A DNA stretch of 64,000 nt from Streptomyces davaonensis JCM 4913 (lineage in GTDB: Bacteria > Actinomycetota > Actinomycetes > Streptomycetales > Streptomycetaceae). This document shows positions 8,982 to 19,947 of the stretch, piece after piece. Every line of letters starts with the position of its first letter. Position 1 is the stretch's first letter. Under the pieces are notes generated by a model. It saw only the letters and a list, made by a program, of their open reading frames with translations, was not told the origin of the DNA and ran no database searches. A program made the translations under genes and the position numbers. The stretch is from positions 6,420,053-6,484,052 of the forward strand of contig NC_020504.1 of NCBI RefSeq assembly GCF_000349325.1, given 5' to 3'.

Positions 8982-10267
8982 ACCTCACGATCGCGGACGT
9001 CCGGCTCACCCCGATCCTGATCGCCGACCCGCCCCTGCTCAACACCCAGGGCGTCCACCAGCCCTACACACCGCGGCTGATCGTGGAGGTCGAGACCGCC
9101 GACGGGGTCACCGGGGTCGGGGAGACGTACGGCGACACGAAGTACCTGGAGCTGGCGCGGCCCTTCGCCGAGAAGCTGATCGGGCGTCAAGTCGGCGATC
9201 TCAACGGCCTGTTCACGATCGCCGAGGACGTCACCGTCGACGGCTCCCGGGTCTCCGGACAGGTCGACGTCGGCGGCCTGCGCGGCGTCCAGACCGCCGA
9301 CAAGCTGCGGCTGTCCGTGGTCTCCGGGTTCGAGGTGGCCTGTCTGGACGCGCTCGGCAAGGCCCTCGGACAGCCCGTGCACGCGCTGCTCGGCGGCAAG
9401 GTGCGCGACTCGGTCGAGTACAGCGCCTACCTGTTCTACAAGTGGGCCGAGCACCCCGAGGGCGTGCCGGCCGAGCGGGACGACTGGGGCGCCGCCGTGG
9501 ACCCGGCCGGGATCGTGGAGCAGGCCCGGAAGTTCACCGAGCGGTACGGCTTCACCTCGTTCAAGCTCAAGGGCGGGGTGTTCCCGCCGGACGAGGAGAT
9601 CGCGGCCGTACGGGCGCTCGCGGCGGCCTTCCCCGGGCATCCGCTGCGGCTCGACCCCAACGGTGCCTGGTCGGTGGAGACCTCGCTGAAGGTGGCGAAG
9701 GAACTCGGGGACGTCCTGGAGTACCTGGAGGATCCCGCGCTCGGCACCCCGGCCATGGCCGAGGTCTCCGCCGGGACCGACGTGCCGCTGGCGACCAACA
9801 TGTGCGTGACGACGTTCGCCGAGATCAAGGAGGCGTTCACGCGGGACGCCGTGCAGGTCGTCCTCTCCGATCACCACTACTGGGGCGGGCTGCGCAACAC
9901 CCAGCACCTCGCCGCGATCTGCCGCACCTTCGGCGTGGGGGTGTCCATGCACTCCAACACCCATCTCGGGATCTCGCTGGCGGCGATGACGCAGGTGGCG
10001 TCCACCGTGCCGAACCTCCATCACGCCTGTGACTCCCACTACCCGTGGCAGTCGGAGGACGTGCTGACGGAACGGCTGCGGTTCGAGGGCGGCCGGGTCG
10101 CCGTGTCCGACGCCCCCGGACTCGGCGTCGAACTCGACCACGACCGGCTGCGGTTCCTGCACCGGCGGTGGCTGGACGACGACGGCACCCTGCGCGAGCG
10201 CGACGACGCGGCGGCCATGCGCGTGGCCGAACCGGGGTGGGTCACACCGAGCGTGCCCCGCTGGTGA
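8978..10267 (+). CDS. gudD: Glucarate dehydratase-like enzyme (enolase superfamily)
   Basis: A 429-residue enolase-superfamily enzyme. SFKLKGGVFPPDEE carries the KxK catalytic base region. LRLDPNGAWS supplies the first metal Asp, DVLEYLEDP a Glu, and VLSDHHYWGG and MHSNTHLGIS the Asp/His dyad. These are characteristic of D-glucarate dehydratase, giving 5-keto-4-deoxy-D-glucarate, the substrate of the preceding enzyme. The GTG start overlaps the upstream TGA (GTGA) with TAGGAG in front, indicating translational coupling. The divergent IclR gene is the likely regulator. Confidence 0.92.
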   Translation: MNLTIADVRLTPILIADPPLLNTQGVHQPYTPRLIVEVETADGVTGVGETYGDTKYLELARPFAEKLIGRQVGDLNGLFTIAEDVTVDGSRVSGQVDVGGLRGVQTADKLRLSVVSGFEVACLDALGKALGQPVHALLGGKVRDSVEYSAYLFYKWAEHPEGVPAERDDWGAAVDPAGIVEQARKFTERYGFTSFKLKGGVFPPDEEIAAVRALAAAFPGHPLRLDPNGAWSVETSLKVAKELGDVLEYLEDPALGTPAMAEVSAGTDVPLATNMCVTTFAEIKEAFTRDAVQVVLSDHHYWGGLRNTQHLAAICRTFGVGVSMHSNTHLGISLAAMTQVASTVPNLHHACDSHYPWQSEDVLTERLRFEGGRVAVSDAPGLGVELDHDRLRFLHRRWLDDDGTLRERDDAAAMRVAEPGWVTPSVPRW

Positions 10268-10405
10268 CCGGATGACACCGGCCCTCGTGGCACGTCGGGG
10301 AGCTGCGGTGGTCTGACGCGACGGGTGGTCCCGGTGCGACCGGCGGCGTGTTGTCAGTGGTGTGGTGCACACTGGCCTGATCCGCACCACGTCAGGGAGC
10401 GCACC

Positions 10406-11551
10406 GTGATCGCGTCCGCCGCGTCCACCGGAAAGGGACCCTCTTCCTCCGTCGCCCGGAGGCCGCAGTGTCCGGCCCAGGTCGACCCCCTGGCCGCACT
10501 GCGCACGCCCACGGACCCACCCTGGGACGTCTACCTCACCGGCACCGTCTTCCTCGACATCATCTTCACCGGGCTCGACTCCGCCCCGGTGCGCGGGACC
10601 GAGTCCTGGGCGCGCGGCATGGGGTCGAGCCCCGGCGGCGTCGCCAACATGGCGACCGCGCTGGCCCGCCTCGGCCTGAAGACCTCTCTCGCGGCGGCCT
10701 TCGGGGACGACCACTACGGCGAGTACTGCTGGGACGCCCTGGAACAGGGCGAGGGCATCGACCTCGCCCCGTCGCGCACCGTCCCCGGCTGGCACTCCCC
10801 GGTGACGGTCTCCATGGCCTACGAGGGCGAACGCACGATGGTCTCCCACGGCCACGAACCGCCCCCGGAGGAGCCCGCCCCCGACTGCCCGCCCCGCGCG
10901 CGTGCCGCCGTCGCCTCCCTGGAACCCGGCAAACAGGCCCCCTGGATCGCCCAGGCCGCCGCGAAGGGCGCCCGGATCTTCGCCGACGTCGGCTGGGACG
11001 AGACCGGCGCCTGGGACCTCGCCGGCCTCGCTGACCTCGCGCACTGCGAGGCCTTCCTGCCCAACGCCGAGGAGGCCATGCGCTACACCGGCGCGAACTG
11101 CCCGCGCGCCGCCGCCCACGCCCTCACCGAACACGTACCGCTCGCCGTGGTCACCCTCGGCGCGGAGGGCGCCTACGCCGTGGACCGACGGACCGGCGAG
11201 ACCGCCGAGGTACCGGCCATCGCGGTCGAGGCCCTCGACCCCACCGGCGCCGGGGACGTCTTCGTCGCCGGATTCGTCACCGGCACGCTCGCGAACTGGC
11301 CGCTCGCCGACCGCCTCGCCTTCGCGGGCCTCACCGCCGCCCTCTCCGTCCAGGAGTTCGGCGGCTCCCTGTCCGCCCCCGGCTGGGCGGAGATCGGCGC
11401 CTGGTGGCGCGAGATCCAGTCCTACGACGACCAGGACCCGGCGGCACTGCGCCGGTACGCCTTCCTGACGGACCTGGTCCCGGCCGAACAGGCCCGCCCC
11501 TGGCCGCTGCGCCGCGCGGTCCCGACCATCGGCTTCGGCCGCTCGGCCTGA
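10406..11551 (+). CDS. PfkB-family carbohydrate kinase
   Basis: A 381-residue ribokinase-family protein. It has the substrate motif MGSSPGGVANMATALARLGL, the acceptor motif LPNAEEAMRYTG, and the C-terminal signature DPTGAGDVFVAGFVTG with the catalytic Asp and anion hole. The sugar substrate is not evident. The GTG at 10406 has CAGGGAG about 8 nt upstream; the frame is open to 10325, but that N-terminus is Cys/Trp-rich and unlike the family. It starts 138 bp after gudD, so it may be a separate unit, and a strong hairpin follows the stop. Confidence 0.85.
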   Translation: MIASAASTGKGPSSSVARRPQCPAQVDPLAALRTPTDPPWDVYLTGTVFLDIIFTGLDSAPVRGTESWARGMGSSPGGVANMATALARLGLKTSLAAAFGDDHYGEYCWDALEQGEGIDLAPSRTVPGWHSPVTVSMAYEGERTMVSHGHEPPPEEPAPDCPPRARAAVASLEPGKQAPWIAQAAAKGARIFADVGWDETGAWDLAGLADLAHCEAFLPNAEEAMRYTGANCPRAAAHALTEHVPLAVVTLGAEGAYAVDRRTGETAEVPAIAVEALDPTGAGDVFVAGFVTGTLANWPLADRLAFAGLTAALSVQEFGGSLSAPGWAEIGAWWREIQSYDDQDPAALRRYAFLTDLVPAEQARPWPLRRAVPTIGFGRSA

Positions 11552-11553
11552 CC

Positions 11554-11579
11554 CCCAGGGCCTGTCGTCGGGCCCTGGG
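11554..11579 (+). terminator. Hairpin terminator after the PfkB kinase gene
   Basis: CCCAGGGCC (11554-11562) pairs perfectly with GGCCCTGGG (11571-11579) across an 8-nt loop, 3 bp after the stop codon. A second 6-bp hairpin with loop TAC (AAGCCC/GGGCTT) follows at 11601-11615. There is no clear U tract, as usual in Streptomyces. Confidence 0.6.
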
Positions 11580-11708
11580 CGATGAGGCGTCCGGGTCGAA
11601 AAGCCCTACGGGCTTGTCAGTCGTGCGGCGTACCCTGGAATCGCCAGGCCGCCCCCGTGGCGGATGCACCTTTCCGAGGAGGACGAGCAAGGCCTACAGA
11701 GCCGGCCC

Positions 11709-12767
11709 ATGACTCAGACACCCACAGCTCACACACCCGCGCAGGGGCAGGCGAGAGCACAGTTCACCGTCCCCGCCCAGCACCCCATGGTGACCGTGCT
11801 GGGGTCCGGCGACTCCCTCCTGCGTGTGATCGAGAAGGCCTTCCCGGCGGTCGACATACATGTCCGGGGCAATGAGATCAGCGCGGTCGGCGACGCCCCC
11901 GAAGTCGCTCTTGTCCAGCGCCTGTTCGACGAGATGATGCTGGTGCTCCGCACCGGGCAGCCGATGACGGAGGACGCAGTGGAACGCTCGATCGCCATGC
12001 TCCGGGCGAGCGGGAACGGCGAGGGGGACGGCCAGGAGACCCCGGCCGAGGTGCTCACCCAGAACATCCTCTCCTCGCGCGGACGCACGATCCGACCGAA
12101 GACCCTCAACCAGAAGCGGTACGTCGACGCGATCGACAAGCACACGATCGTCTTCGGCATCGGCCCCGCCGGTACCGGCAAGACCTACCTCGCCATGGCC
12201 AAGGCGGTGCAGGCCCTCCAGTCCAAGCAGGTCAACCGCATCATCCTGACCCGCCCCGCGGTCGAGGCGGGAGAGCGACTGGGATTCCTGCCGGGCACGC
12301 TGTACGAGAAGATCGACCCGTACCTGCGCCCGCTGTACGACGCGCTGCACGACATGCTCGACCCCGACTCCATCCCGAGGCTGATGGCCGCCGGGACCAT
12401 CGAGGTCGCGCCGCTGGCGTACATGCGTGGCCGTACGCTCAACGACGCCTTCATCATCCTGGACGAGGCCCAGAACACCAGCCCCGAACAGATGAAGATG
12501 TTCCTCACCCGGCTCGGCTTCGACTCGAAGATCGTCATCACCGGTGACGTGACCCAGGTCGACCTGCCGAACGGGACCAAGTCGGGTCTGCGGCAGGTCC
12601 AGGACATCCTGGAGGGCCTGGACGACGTCCACTTCTCGCGCCTCACATCCCATGACGTCGTACGGCACAAGCTGGTCGGCCGTATCGTCGACGCGTACGA
12701 GAAGTACGACAGCCACCACGGCACGGAGAACGGCACCCACAAGGGCGGCCGCAACAAGCGGAAGTAG
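11709..12767 (+). CDS. phoH: PhoH-like ATPase (PhoH/YbeZ)
   Basis: A 352-residue P-loop ATPase of the PhoH family. It has Walker [19 protein letters not shown], a Walker B region [16 protein letters not shown] and the sensor segment [16 protein letters not shown] short KH-like N-terminal segment ([16 protein letters not shown]) precedes the ATPase. It is linked in many bacteria to YbeY and to rRNA maturation and RNA metabolism. The ATG at 11709 (MTQTPTA) matches the form I remember for streptomycete PhoH. An ATG at 11664 is in frame and GAGGAG lies at 11675, too far to be a clear ribosome site for 11709. ybeY starts 13 bp downstream. Confidence 0.9.
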   Translation: MTQTPTAHTPAQGQARAQFTVPAQHPMVTVLGSGDSLLRVIEKAFPAVDIHVRGNEISAVGDAPEVALVQRLFDEMMLVLRTGQPMTEDAVERSIAMLRASGNGEGDGQETPAEVLTQNILSSRGRTIRPKTLNQKRYVDAIDKHTIVFGIGPAGTGKTYLAMAKAVQALQSKQVNRIILTRPAVEAGERLGFLPGTLYEKIDPYLRPLYDALHDMLDPDSIPRLMAAGTIEVAPLAYMRGRTLNDAFIILDEAQNTSPEQMKMFLTRLGFDSKIVITGDVTQVDLPNGTKSGLRQVQDILEGLDDVHFSRLTSHDVVRHKLVGRIVDAYEKYDSHHGTENGTHKGGRNKRK

Positions 12768-12780
12768 ACAGACCAGCACC

Positions 12781-13278
12781 ATGTCGATCGACGTCAACAA
12801 CGAGTCCGGTACCGAGGTCGATGAGCAGGCGATCCTCGACATCGCCCGCTACGCGCTCGCTCGGATGCGCATCCACCCGCTCTCCGAGCTCTCGGTGATC
12901 GTCGTGGACGCCGACGCCATGGAGCAGCTGCACATCCAGTGGATGGACCTGCCAGGACCGACGGATGTCATGTCCTTTCCCATGGACGAGCTCCGGCCGC
13001 CGTCCAAGGACGACGACGAGCCGCCGCAGGGTCTGCTCGGCGACATCGTGCTGTGCCCGGAGGTCGCCAAGAAGCAGGGCGAGGACGCGCCGACGCAGCA
13101 CTCCATGGACGAGGAGCTCCAGTTGCTCACCGTCCATGGCGTGCTGCACCTGCTCGGCTACGACCATGAGGAACCCGACGAGAAGGCCGAGATGTTCGGA
13201 CTTCAGGCGGCCATCGTGGACGGGTGGCGTGCGGAGAAGGGCCTGACCGGTCCCTCCCCGGCTCCGACCGTCTCATGA
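12781..13278 (+). CDS. ybeY: Endoribonuclease YbeY
   Basis: A 165-residue single-domain metalloprotein with the zinc motif [13 protein letters not shown] (HxxxHxxxxxH) near residue 120, preceded by [11 protein letters not shown]. YbeY takes part in 16S rRNA 3'-end maturation and ribosome quality control. The start at 12781 follows phoH by 13 bp, and the stop overlaps the corC start as ATGA, so phoH-ybeY-corC is one translationally coupled unit. The family order phoH-ybeY-corC supports the call. Confidence 0.95.
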   Translation: MSIDVNNESGTEVDEQAILDIARYALARMRIHPLSELSVIVVDADAMEQLHIQWMDLPGPTDVMSFPMDELRPPSKDDDEPPQGLLGDIVLCPEVAKKQGEDAPTQHSMDEELQLLTVHGVLHLLGYDHEEPDEKAEMFGLQAAIVDGWRAEKGLTGPSPAPTVS

Positions 13279-14573
13279 GTCCGCAACTTGTCCTCGGCGC
13301 CATCGCGCTGGTCGTCGTGGCCTGGCTCGCCGCCTGCGCGGAGGCGGGCCTGGCGCGCGTCTCCAGCTTCCGCGCCGAGGAAGCCGTCCGCTCGGGGCGG
13401 CGGGGCAGCGCCAAGCTCGCGCAGATCGCCGCCGACCCGACGCGCTACCTGAACGTGGCGCTGCTGGTCCGCGTCGCCTGCGAGATGGCCGCCGCCGCGC
13501 TGGTCACGTACGCCTGTCTCAACGAGATCGAGAGCACCACCCAGGCGCTGCTCGCCGCGATCGGCGTCATGGTGCTGGTCTCCTATGTCGCCGTCGGGGT
13601 CTCCCCGCGCACCATCGGCCGCCAGCACCCGCTGAACACCGCGACGGCGGCGGCGTACGTCCTGCTGCCGCTGGCCCGGATCATGGGCCCGATCCCGTAC
13701 CTGCTGATCCTCATCGGCAACGCCCTCACCCCCGGCAAGGGCTTCCGCCGTGGCCCCTTCGCCTCCGAGGCGGAGCTGCGCGCGCTGGTCGACCTCGCCG
13801 AGAAGGAGTCCCTCATCGAGGACGAGGAGCGCCGGATGGTGCACTCCGTCTTCGAGCTCGGCGACACCCTCGTGCGGGAGGTCATGGTCCCGCGCACCGA
13901 CCTGATCGTCATCGAGCGGTACAAGACCATCCGCCAGGCCCTCACCCTGGCCCTGCGGTCCGGCTTCTCCCGGATACCCGTCACCGGGGAGAGCGAGGAC
14001 GACGTCGTCGGGATCGTCTATCTCAAGGACCTGGCCCGCAAGACACACATCAGCCGGGACGCGGAGAGCGAGCTGGTCTCCACCGCGATGCGGCCCGCCG
14101 CCTTCGTGCCCGACACCAAGAACGCCGGTGACCTGCTGCGCGAGATGCAGCAGGACCGCAACCACGTCGCCGTCGTGATCGACGAGTACGGCGGCACCGC
14201 CGGGATCGTCACCATCGAGGACATCCTGGAGGAGATCGTCGGCGAGATCACCGACGAGTACGACCGCGAACTGCCCCCGGTGGAGGAGCTGGGCGAGGAC
14301 CGCTTCCGGGTCACCGCCCGCCTGGACATCACCGACCTCGGCGAGCTGTACGGCCTCGACGAGTACGACGACGAGGACGTGGAGACCGTCGGCGGCCTCC
14401 TCGCCAAGGCGCTCGGCCGGGTCCCGATCGCCGGTGCCTCGGCCGTCGTGGAACTGCCCGACGCGCGGGAACTGCGGCTGACCGCCGAGGCCGCCGCGGG
14501 CCGCCGGAACAAGATCGTGACCGTGCTGGTGGAGCCGGTGGGCGCCGCCAAGGAGGACCCGGAGGACGCGTGA
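13275..14573 (+). CDS. CNNM/CorC (hemolysin-C) family membrane protein
   Basis: A 432-residue protein. It has an N-terminal DUF21/CNNM membrane domain (about residues 1-150, several hydrophobic helices starting [15 protein letters not shown]). A CBS pair follows at about 190-320 ([33 protein letters not shown]), then a C-terminal CorC_HlyC domain (to about 420). Such proteins are implicated in Mg2+/Co2+ efflux or its regulation. The start overlaps the ybeY stop (ATGA) and its stop overlaps the next gene's GTG. Confidence 0.92.
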   Translation: MSPQLVLGAIALVVVAWLAACAEAGLARVSSFRAEEAVRSGRRGSAKLAQIAADPTRYLNVALLVRVACEMAAAALVTYACLNEIESTTQALLAAIGVMVLVSYVAVGVSPRTIGRQHPLNTATAAAYVLLPLARIMGPIPYLLILIGNALTPGKGFRRGPFASEAELRALVDLAEKESLIEDEERRMVHSVFELGDTLVREVMVPRTDLIVIERYKTIRQALTLALRSGFSRIPVTGESEDDVVGIVYLKDLARKTHISRDAESELVSTAMRPAAFVPDTKNAGDLLREMQQDRNHVAVVIDEYGGTAGIVTIEDILEEIVGEITDEYDRELPPVEELGEDRFRVTARLDITDLGELYGLDEYDDEDVETVGGLLAKALGRVPIAGASAVVELPDARELRLTAEAAAGRRNKIVTVLVEPVGAAKEDPEDA

Positions 14574-14929
14574 CCCCCCAGGAGCTGCGCACGTTCTGCC
14601 TGTCGTTCAACGCGGCGGTGGAGGACTTCCCGTTCAACCCGGAGACCTCGGTCTTCAAAGTGCTCGGCAAGCTCTTCGCGCTGACGAACCTGGAGGCGCG
14701 GCCCCTGACGGTCAACCTCAAGTGCGACCCCGAGGACGCCCCCCGGCTGCGGGAGGAGCACCCGGGGCTGATCGTCCCCGGCTATCACATGAACAAGCGG
14801 CACTGGAACACCGTCACGGTCGACGGCGAACTCGACGACCGGCTCGTCCGGGAGCTCGTCGAGGACTCCTACGACCTGGTCGTGGCCGGCCTCCCGCGCG
14901 CCGAACGCCTCCGCCTGGACCGGTCCTGA
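14570..14929 (+). CDS. MmcQ/YjbR family protein
   Basis: A 119-residue protein of the MmcQ/YjbR (CyaY-like fold) family. It begins [20 protein letters not shown] and contains NLKCDPEDA and the characteristic [12 protein letters not shown] with NxxHW. Its biochemical role is not established; DNA binding by a double-wing fold has been suggested for the family. The GTG start overlaps the CorC stop (GTGA), so it belongs to the phoH-ybeY-corC operon. Confidence 0.88.
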   Translation: MTPQELRTFCLSFNAAVEDFPFNPETSVFKVLGKLFALTNLEARPLTVNLKCDPEDAPRLREEHPGLIVPGYHMNKRHWNTVTVDGELDDRLVRELVEDSYDLVVAGLPRAERLRLDRS

Positions 14930-14940
14930 CGGGCACTTCG

Positions 14941-14946
14941 TATGCT
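14941..14946 (+). promoter_or_regulatory. -10-like TATGCT before the CDA-like gene
   Basis: TATGCT ends 6 nt before the ATG at 14953, with CGGGGC between. The spacing matches a leaderless start, though the GGGG could also act as a weak ribosome site. No -35 is obvious. Confidence 0.35.
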
Positions 14947-14952
14947 CGGGGC

Positions 14953-15306
14953 ATGACCGAGAGCAACGCGCTTGACCCCGAGGACCGCAAGATCGTCACC
15001 CTGGCCCGTTCGGCGCGGGCCCGCAACGGCGTGCCCGAGGGTGCCGCCGTACGCGACGAGACGGGCCGTACGTATGTCGCCGGGACCGTGGACCTGGACT
15101 CGCTGAAGCTCAGCGCGCTCAGGACGGCGGTGGCGATGGCCGTGGCGTCCGGGGCGAAGTCGCTGGAGGCGGCGGCGGTGGTGACCGAGGCGGAGAGCGC
15201 GGCGGCCGAGGACCTGGCGGCCGTACGGGACCTGGGCGGGGCGGGGACTCCGGTGCTGCTCGCCGGGCCCGACGGCACCGTGCGGCGCACCGTTCCCGTG
15301 GAGTAG
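14953..15306 (+). CDS. Cytidine-deaminase-fold protein lacking zinc ligands
   Basis: A 117-residue protein at the place where many bacteria carry cdd, between corC and era. The layout resembles cytidine deaminase: an N-terminal helix with AARSARA-like residues, [20 protein letters not shown], then AAAVVTE. At the position of the catalytic CAER motif it reads SALR (residues 54-57), and no PCxxC motif follows. The protein contains no Cys or His at all, so it cannot bind the catalytic zinc. It is therefore a non-catalytic relative whose function is unknown. Its start lies 23 bp after the YjbR gene. Confidence 0.7.
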   Translation: MTESNALDPEDRKIVTLARSARARNGVPEGAAVRDETGRTYVAGTVDLDSLKLSALRTAVAMAVASGAKSLEAAAVVTEAESAAAEDLAAVRDLGGAGTPVLLAGPDGTVRRTVPVE

Positions 15307-15462
15307 TCCGGAATTCATCCTTGCCGGGGTTCGCCTCTCGCGCATCAATGGGACCGTAAGTTTCCGACGGACCGTCAGATCCGGCCCTCCCGCAGTGTGT
15401 CCGCACCCACCTGCCGAGGACGGGCCGTCGGTCCCCCCACACCCGAAGGGATCCGGAACCCC

Positions 15463-15939
15463 ATGAGAGGCACCCGCTCAAGCACCGGTGCGGCCATCGC
15501 GATCGGCACCCTCGCCCTGACCGGACTCGTTCTCGCGCCCACCGCCGCGGCCGTCACCCCCACGACGGTCACCATCGACGCCGACTGCGGCGCCTTCGGC
15601 GGCGGCGCGGCCACCCTGACGGCCACCCAGGACGGTACGGCCGCCACCATGACCCTCAACTCCTCCGCCATCACCGCGCCGATCGGGCTCGGTGAGGACT
15701 CCATCGCCTCCACCCTCACCCTGGTGAAGGCAGGCGGCGGCACCACCGTCTTCACCGCCACCGAGAACCCGGCGATGGACGCCGGCGACCCGGTCCAGGT
15801 CGGCCCGCTTCCCGGCACCGTCGCCGCCGGCGACAGCCTGGAGGCCTTCGGCGGCTCGCTGACGATGACCGTCTTCGGCATCACCATCACCTGCACGGCG
15901 ACCGCGCCGCAGTCGCCGGGCCCGTTCGTCTTCGACTGA
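15463..15939 (+). CDS. Small secreted protein, unknown function
   Basis: A 158-residue protein with a Sec signal peptide (MRGTRSS, hydrophobic IAIGTLALTGLVLAP, cleavage after an AAA segment near residue 30). The mature part is Thr/Ala/Gly-rich, predicted all-beta, with two cysteines (ADCGAF and ITCTAT) that could form a disulfide. The ATG at 15463 is chosen because GAAGGG lies upstream and it places the signal peptide correctly. It is convergent with glnK, 30 bp from its 3' end. I recognise no enzyme motif. Confidence 0.75.
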   Translation: MRGTRSSTGAAIAIGTLALTGLVLAPTAAAVTPTTVTIDADCGAFGGGAATLTATQDGTAATMTLNSSAITAPIGLGEDSIASTLTLVKAGGGTTVFTATENPAMDAGDPVQVGPLPGTVAAGDSLEAFGGSLTMTVFGITITCTATAPQSPGPFVFD

Positions 15940-15969
15940 GCCGCCGCCGTCAAGGGCGAGCGCTGCTCC

Positions 15970-17606
<1,637 letters not shown>

Positions 17607-17651
17607 GGGGTCTCCAACGGGTGGGGGTGCGTCAGAGATTCACCGGTGTGC

Positions 17652-17689
17652 GTTTCCGGTCGTGTACCGGTGTGTTTCGGGGGCGTTTC
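17652..17689 (-). promoter_or_regulatory. Candidate GlnR operator of amtB-glnK
   Basis: Four pentamers start every 11 bp on the plus strand at 17652, 17663, 17674 and 17685: GTTTC, TGTAC, GTTTC, GTTTC. Read toward amtB this is GAAAC-n6-GAAAC-n6-GTACA-n6-GAAAC. It has the 5+6 spacing of the GlnR consensus (gTnAc-n6-GaAAc), with the a-box degenerate. It ends about 46 bp from the amtB start. Confidence 0.6.
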
Positions 17690-17755
17690 ATTGCGGGCGG
17701 GTTTCCGGGGCCTCACCGTGCGGCGCCGCTCCGGGGATCAGGGAGAATGGGCGGC

Positions 17756-18709
17756 ATGAGCGTTCGCACCCAGTCATCCGAGGAGCCGGCCGAGGCCGTC
17801 CATCGCGCCGGTTTCGCCTGCTTCGTGGGCCGGCCCAACGCGGGCAAGTCCACCCTTACGAACGCTCTGGTCGGGCAGAAGGTGGCGATCACCGCCAACC
17901 AGCCGCAGACGACCCGGCACACGGTACGAGGGATCGTGCACCGCCCGGACGCGCAGCTGATCCTGGTGGACACCCCTGGTCTGCACAAGCCGCGCACGCT
18001 GCTGGGCGAGCGGCTGAACGACGTGGTGCGGACCACCTGGGCCGAGGTCGACGTGATCGGTTTCTGCCTGCCCGCGAACGAGAAGATCGGTCCCGGTGAC
18101 CGCTTCATCGCGAAGGAGCTGGCGGGGATCAAGAAGTCCCCGAAGGTCGCCATCGTCACCAAGACCGACCTCGTCGACTCCAAGACCCTCGCCGAGCAGC
18201 TGATCGCGATCGACCAGCTGGGCAAGGAGCTGGGCATCGAGTGGGCGCAGATCGTGCCGGTGTCGGCGACCGCGAACAAGCAGGTCGACCTGCTGGCGGA
18301 CCTGCTCATCCCGATGCTGCCCGAGGGCCCGGCGCTCTACCCCGAGGGCGACCTGACCGACGAGCCCGAGCAGGTCATGATCGCCGAGCTGATCCGCGAG
18401 GCGGCGCTGGAGGGCGTCCGCGACGAGCTGCCGCACTCCATCGCGGTGGTCGTCGAGGAGATGCTCCCCCGGGAGGACCGCCCCGCCGACAAGCCCCTCC
18501 TGGACATCCACGCCAACCTGTTCATCGAGCGCCCCAGCCAGAAGGGCATCATCATCGGCCCGAAGGGCAAGCGCCTGAAGGAGGTCGGCATCAAGTCCCG
18601 CAAGCAGATCGAGGCGTTGCTGGGGACCCCGGTGTTCCTGGACCTGCACGTGAAGGTCGCCAAGGACTGGCAGCGGGATCCGAAGCAGTTGCGCAGGCTC
18701 GGGTTCTAG
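17756..18709 (+). CDS. era: GTPase Era
   Basis: A 317-residue ribosome-assembly GTPase. G1 is GRPNAGKSTLTNAL, G3 is VDTPGLHKPR and G4 is VTKTDLVD. The C-terminal KH domain carries FIERPSQKGIIIGPKGKRLKEVG. It binds 16S rRNA near its 3' end. ATG 17756 has GGGAG 10 nt upstream; GAGAAT at 17743-17748 could be a -10 for a leaderless form. Its TAG and the stop of the convergent MFS gene share the four bases CTAG at 18706-18709. Confidence 0.96.
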   Translation: MSVRTQSSEEPAEAVHRAGFACFVGRPNAGKSTLTNALVGQKVAITANQPQTTRHTVRGIVHRPDAQLILVDTPGLHKPRTLLGERLNDVVRTTWAEVDVIGFCLPANEKIGPGDRFIAKELAGIKKSPKVAIVTKTDLVDSKTLAEQLIAIDQLGKELGIEWAQIVPVSATANKQVDLLADLLIPMLPEGPALYPEGDLTDEPEQVMIAELIREAALEGVRDELPHSIAVVVEEMLPREDRPADKPLLDIHANLFIERPSQKGIIIGPKGKRLKEVGIKSRKQIEALLGTPVFLDLHVKVAKDWQRDPKQLRRLGF

Positions 18710-19947
18710 TCCACCCCCTTGATCCGCCCCACCAGCACCGCCCCCGCCAACGCGATCACCGCCGCTGCCCCGTACAGGACGCGGTAGCCGCCCAGGTGGG
18801 TCACGACGGGGGCCGCCAGGGCGGGGGCCGCTACCTGGGGGAGGGCGTTGGCGATGTTGATGACACCCAGGTCCTTGCCCCGGTCGAGGGCCTTCGGGAG
18901 GACGTCGGTCATCAGGGCGAAGTCGACCGACATGAAGACGCCGAGGCCCACCCCCAGCAGGGCCGCCACGACGATCGCGCCGGGCCAGGTCTGCCAGGCC
19001 GCCAGCAGGGCCGTCGCCGCCGCCATCAGCAGCCCGGACCAGCGGACGAACGGTTTGCGGCGGCCCACGCGGTCGGACCAGACGCCGCCGACCACGACCG
19101 TGGCCAGCAGGGTCACGCTGTTCACGGCGGTGAGGATCAGGACGCCCTCGTCCGGGTCGTCGTAGTCCAGCCGGTCCCTGAGGTAGTACAGCAGGTAGAG
19201 GATCACCAGCGCGTTGCTGAGGTTGATCAGGAAGCGGGTCAGCCAGGCCCAGCCGAAGTCCGGATAGCGGCGCGGGCTCAGCCAGAAGCTCCGGAGGAAC
19301 GCGGGCAGGGACCAGGGCGGTCGGTGATCGGCCGCCAGCCGGAAGTCGCCGCCGCGCAGGACGTACGGCAGCACCCCCGCCACCACGAACACCGCGCACG
19401 CCGCATACCCCGCCGCGATCCCGCCCACCGCCGTCGCGAGCCCCGTCCCGGCGACCGCCCCCAGGATCTGCGCCGCCCCCAGCCAGCCGCCCACCGAGCC
19501 CCGCTGGAGCCGCGGCACCCGGTCCGGCACCGCCGCCGTTACCGCCGCGAAGGCCGCGTTCAGGGTCAGCTGGACCAGGCACCAGCCGACGATCATCGTC
19601 CAGAGGCCGTCCGCCCCCGCGAGCAGCAGCAGGGACAGCGCCCCGCCCGCCACCCCCGCCACGATCCACGGCCTGCGTCGCCCCCAGCCGGACGTCGTCC
19701 GGTCCGACAGGGCGCCGAAGAGCGGGTTCGCCACCAGCGAGACCGCCGCCCCGACCCCGGTCACCCAGGCCAGCAGCGTCTCCTTCGACATCCCGGTGCC
19801 GGGCGCGAACTCCTCGGACTGCTCGGGCAACAGGATCTGGAGCGGGCCGTACCAGCCCACCCAGACCGCCCAGTTGGCGAGCGCCAGCGCCGTCGTCCAG
19901 CCCCGGCCGACCCGGTCGACGGGTTCGGCCAGGGCGGGTGTCGTCAT
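18706..19947 (-). CDS. MFS transporter (sugar:cation symporter-like)
   Basis: A 413-residue, 12-TM transporter beginning with a short polar tail, then WTTALALANWAVWVGWYGPL. The motifs GALSDRTTSGWGRRRPWIV after helix 2 and VVGGVWSDRVGRRKPFV in the second half recall SLC45/GPH-type sugar symporters. The gene overlaps the GH1 glucosidase stop (ATGA), so the pair is probably one operon in which a beta-glucoside or disaccharide is imported and cleaved. The frame extends upstream through the glucosidase, but the ATG at 19947 is the sensible start. Confidence 0.85.
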   Translation of the reverse strand: MTTPALAEPVDRVGRGWTTALALANWAVWVGWYGPLQILLPEQSEEFAPGTGMSKETLLAWVTGVGAAVSLVANPLFGALSDRTTSGWGRRRPWIVAGVAGGALSLLLLAGADGLWTMIVGWCLVQLTLNAAFAAVTAAVPDRVPRLQRGSVGGWLGAAQILGAVAGTGLATAVGGIAAGYAACAVFVVAGVLPYVLRGGDFRLAADHRPPWSLPAFLRSFWLSPRRYPDFGWAWLTRFLINLSNALVILYLLYYLRDRLDYDDPDEGVLILTAVNSVTLLATVVVGGVWSDRVGRRKPFVRWSGLLMAAATALLAAWQTWPGAIVVAALLGVGLGVFMSVDFALMTDVLPKALDRGKDLGVINIANALPQVAAPALAAPVVTHLGGYRVLYGAAAVIALAGAVLVGRIKGVD

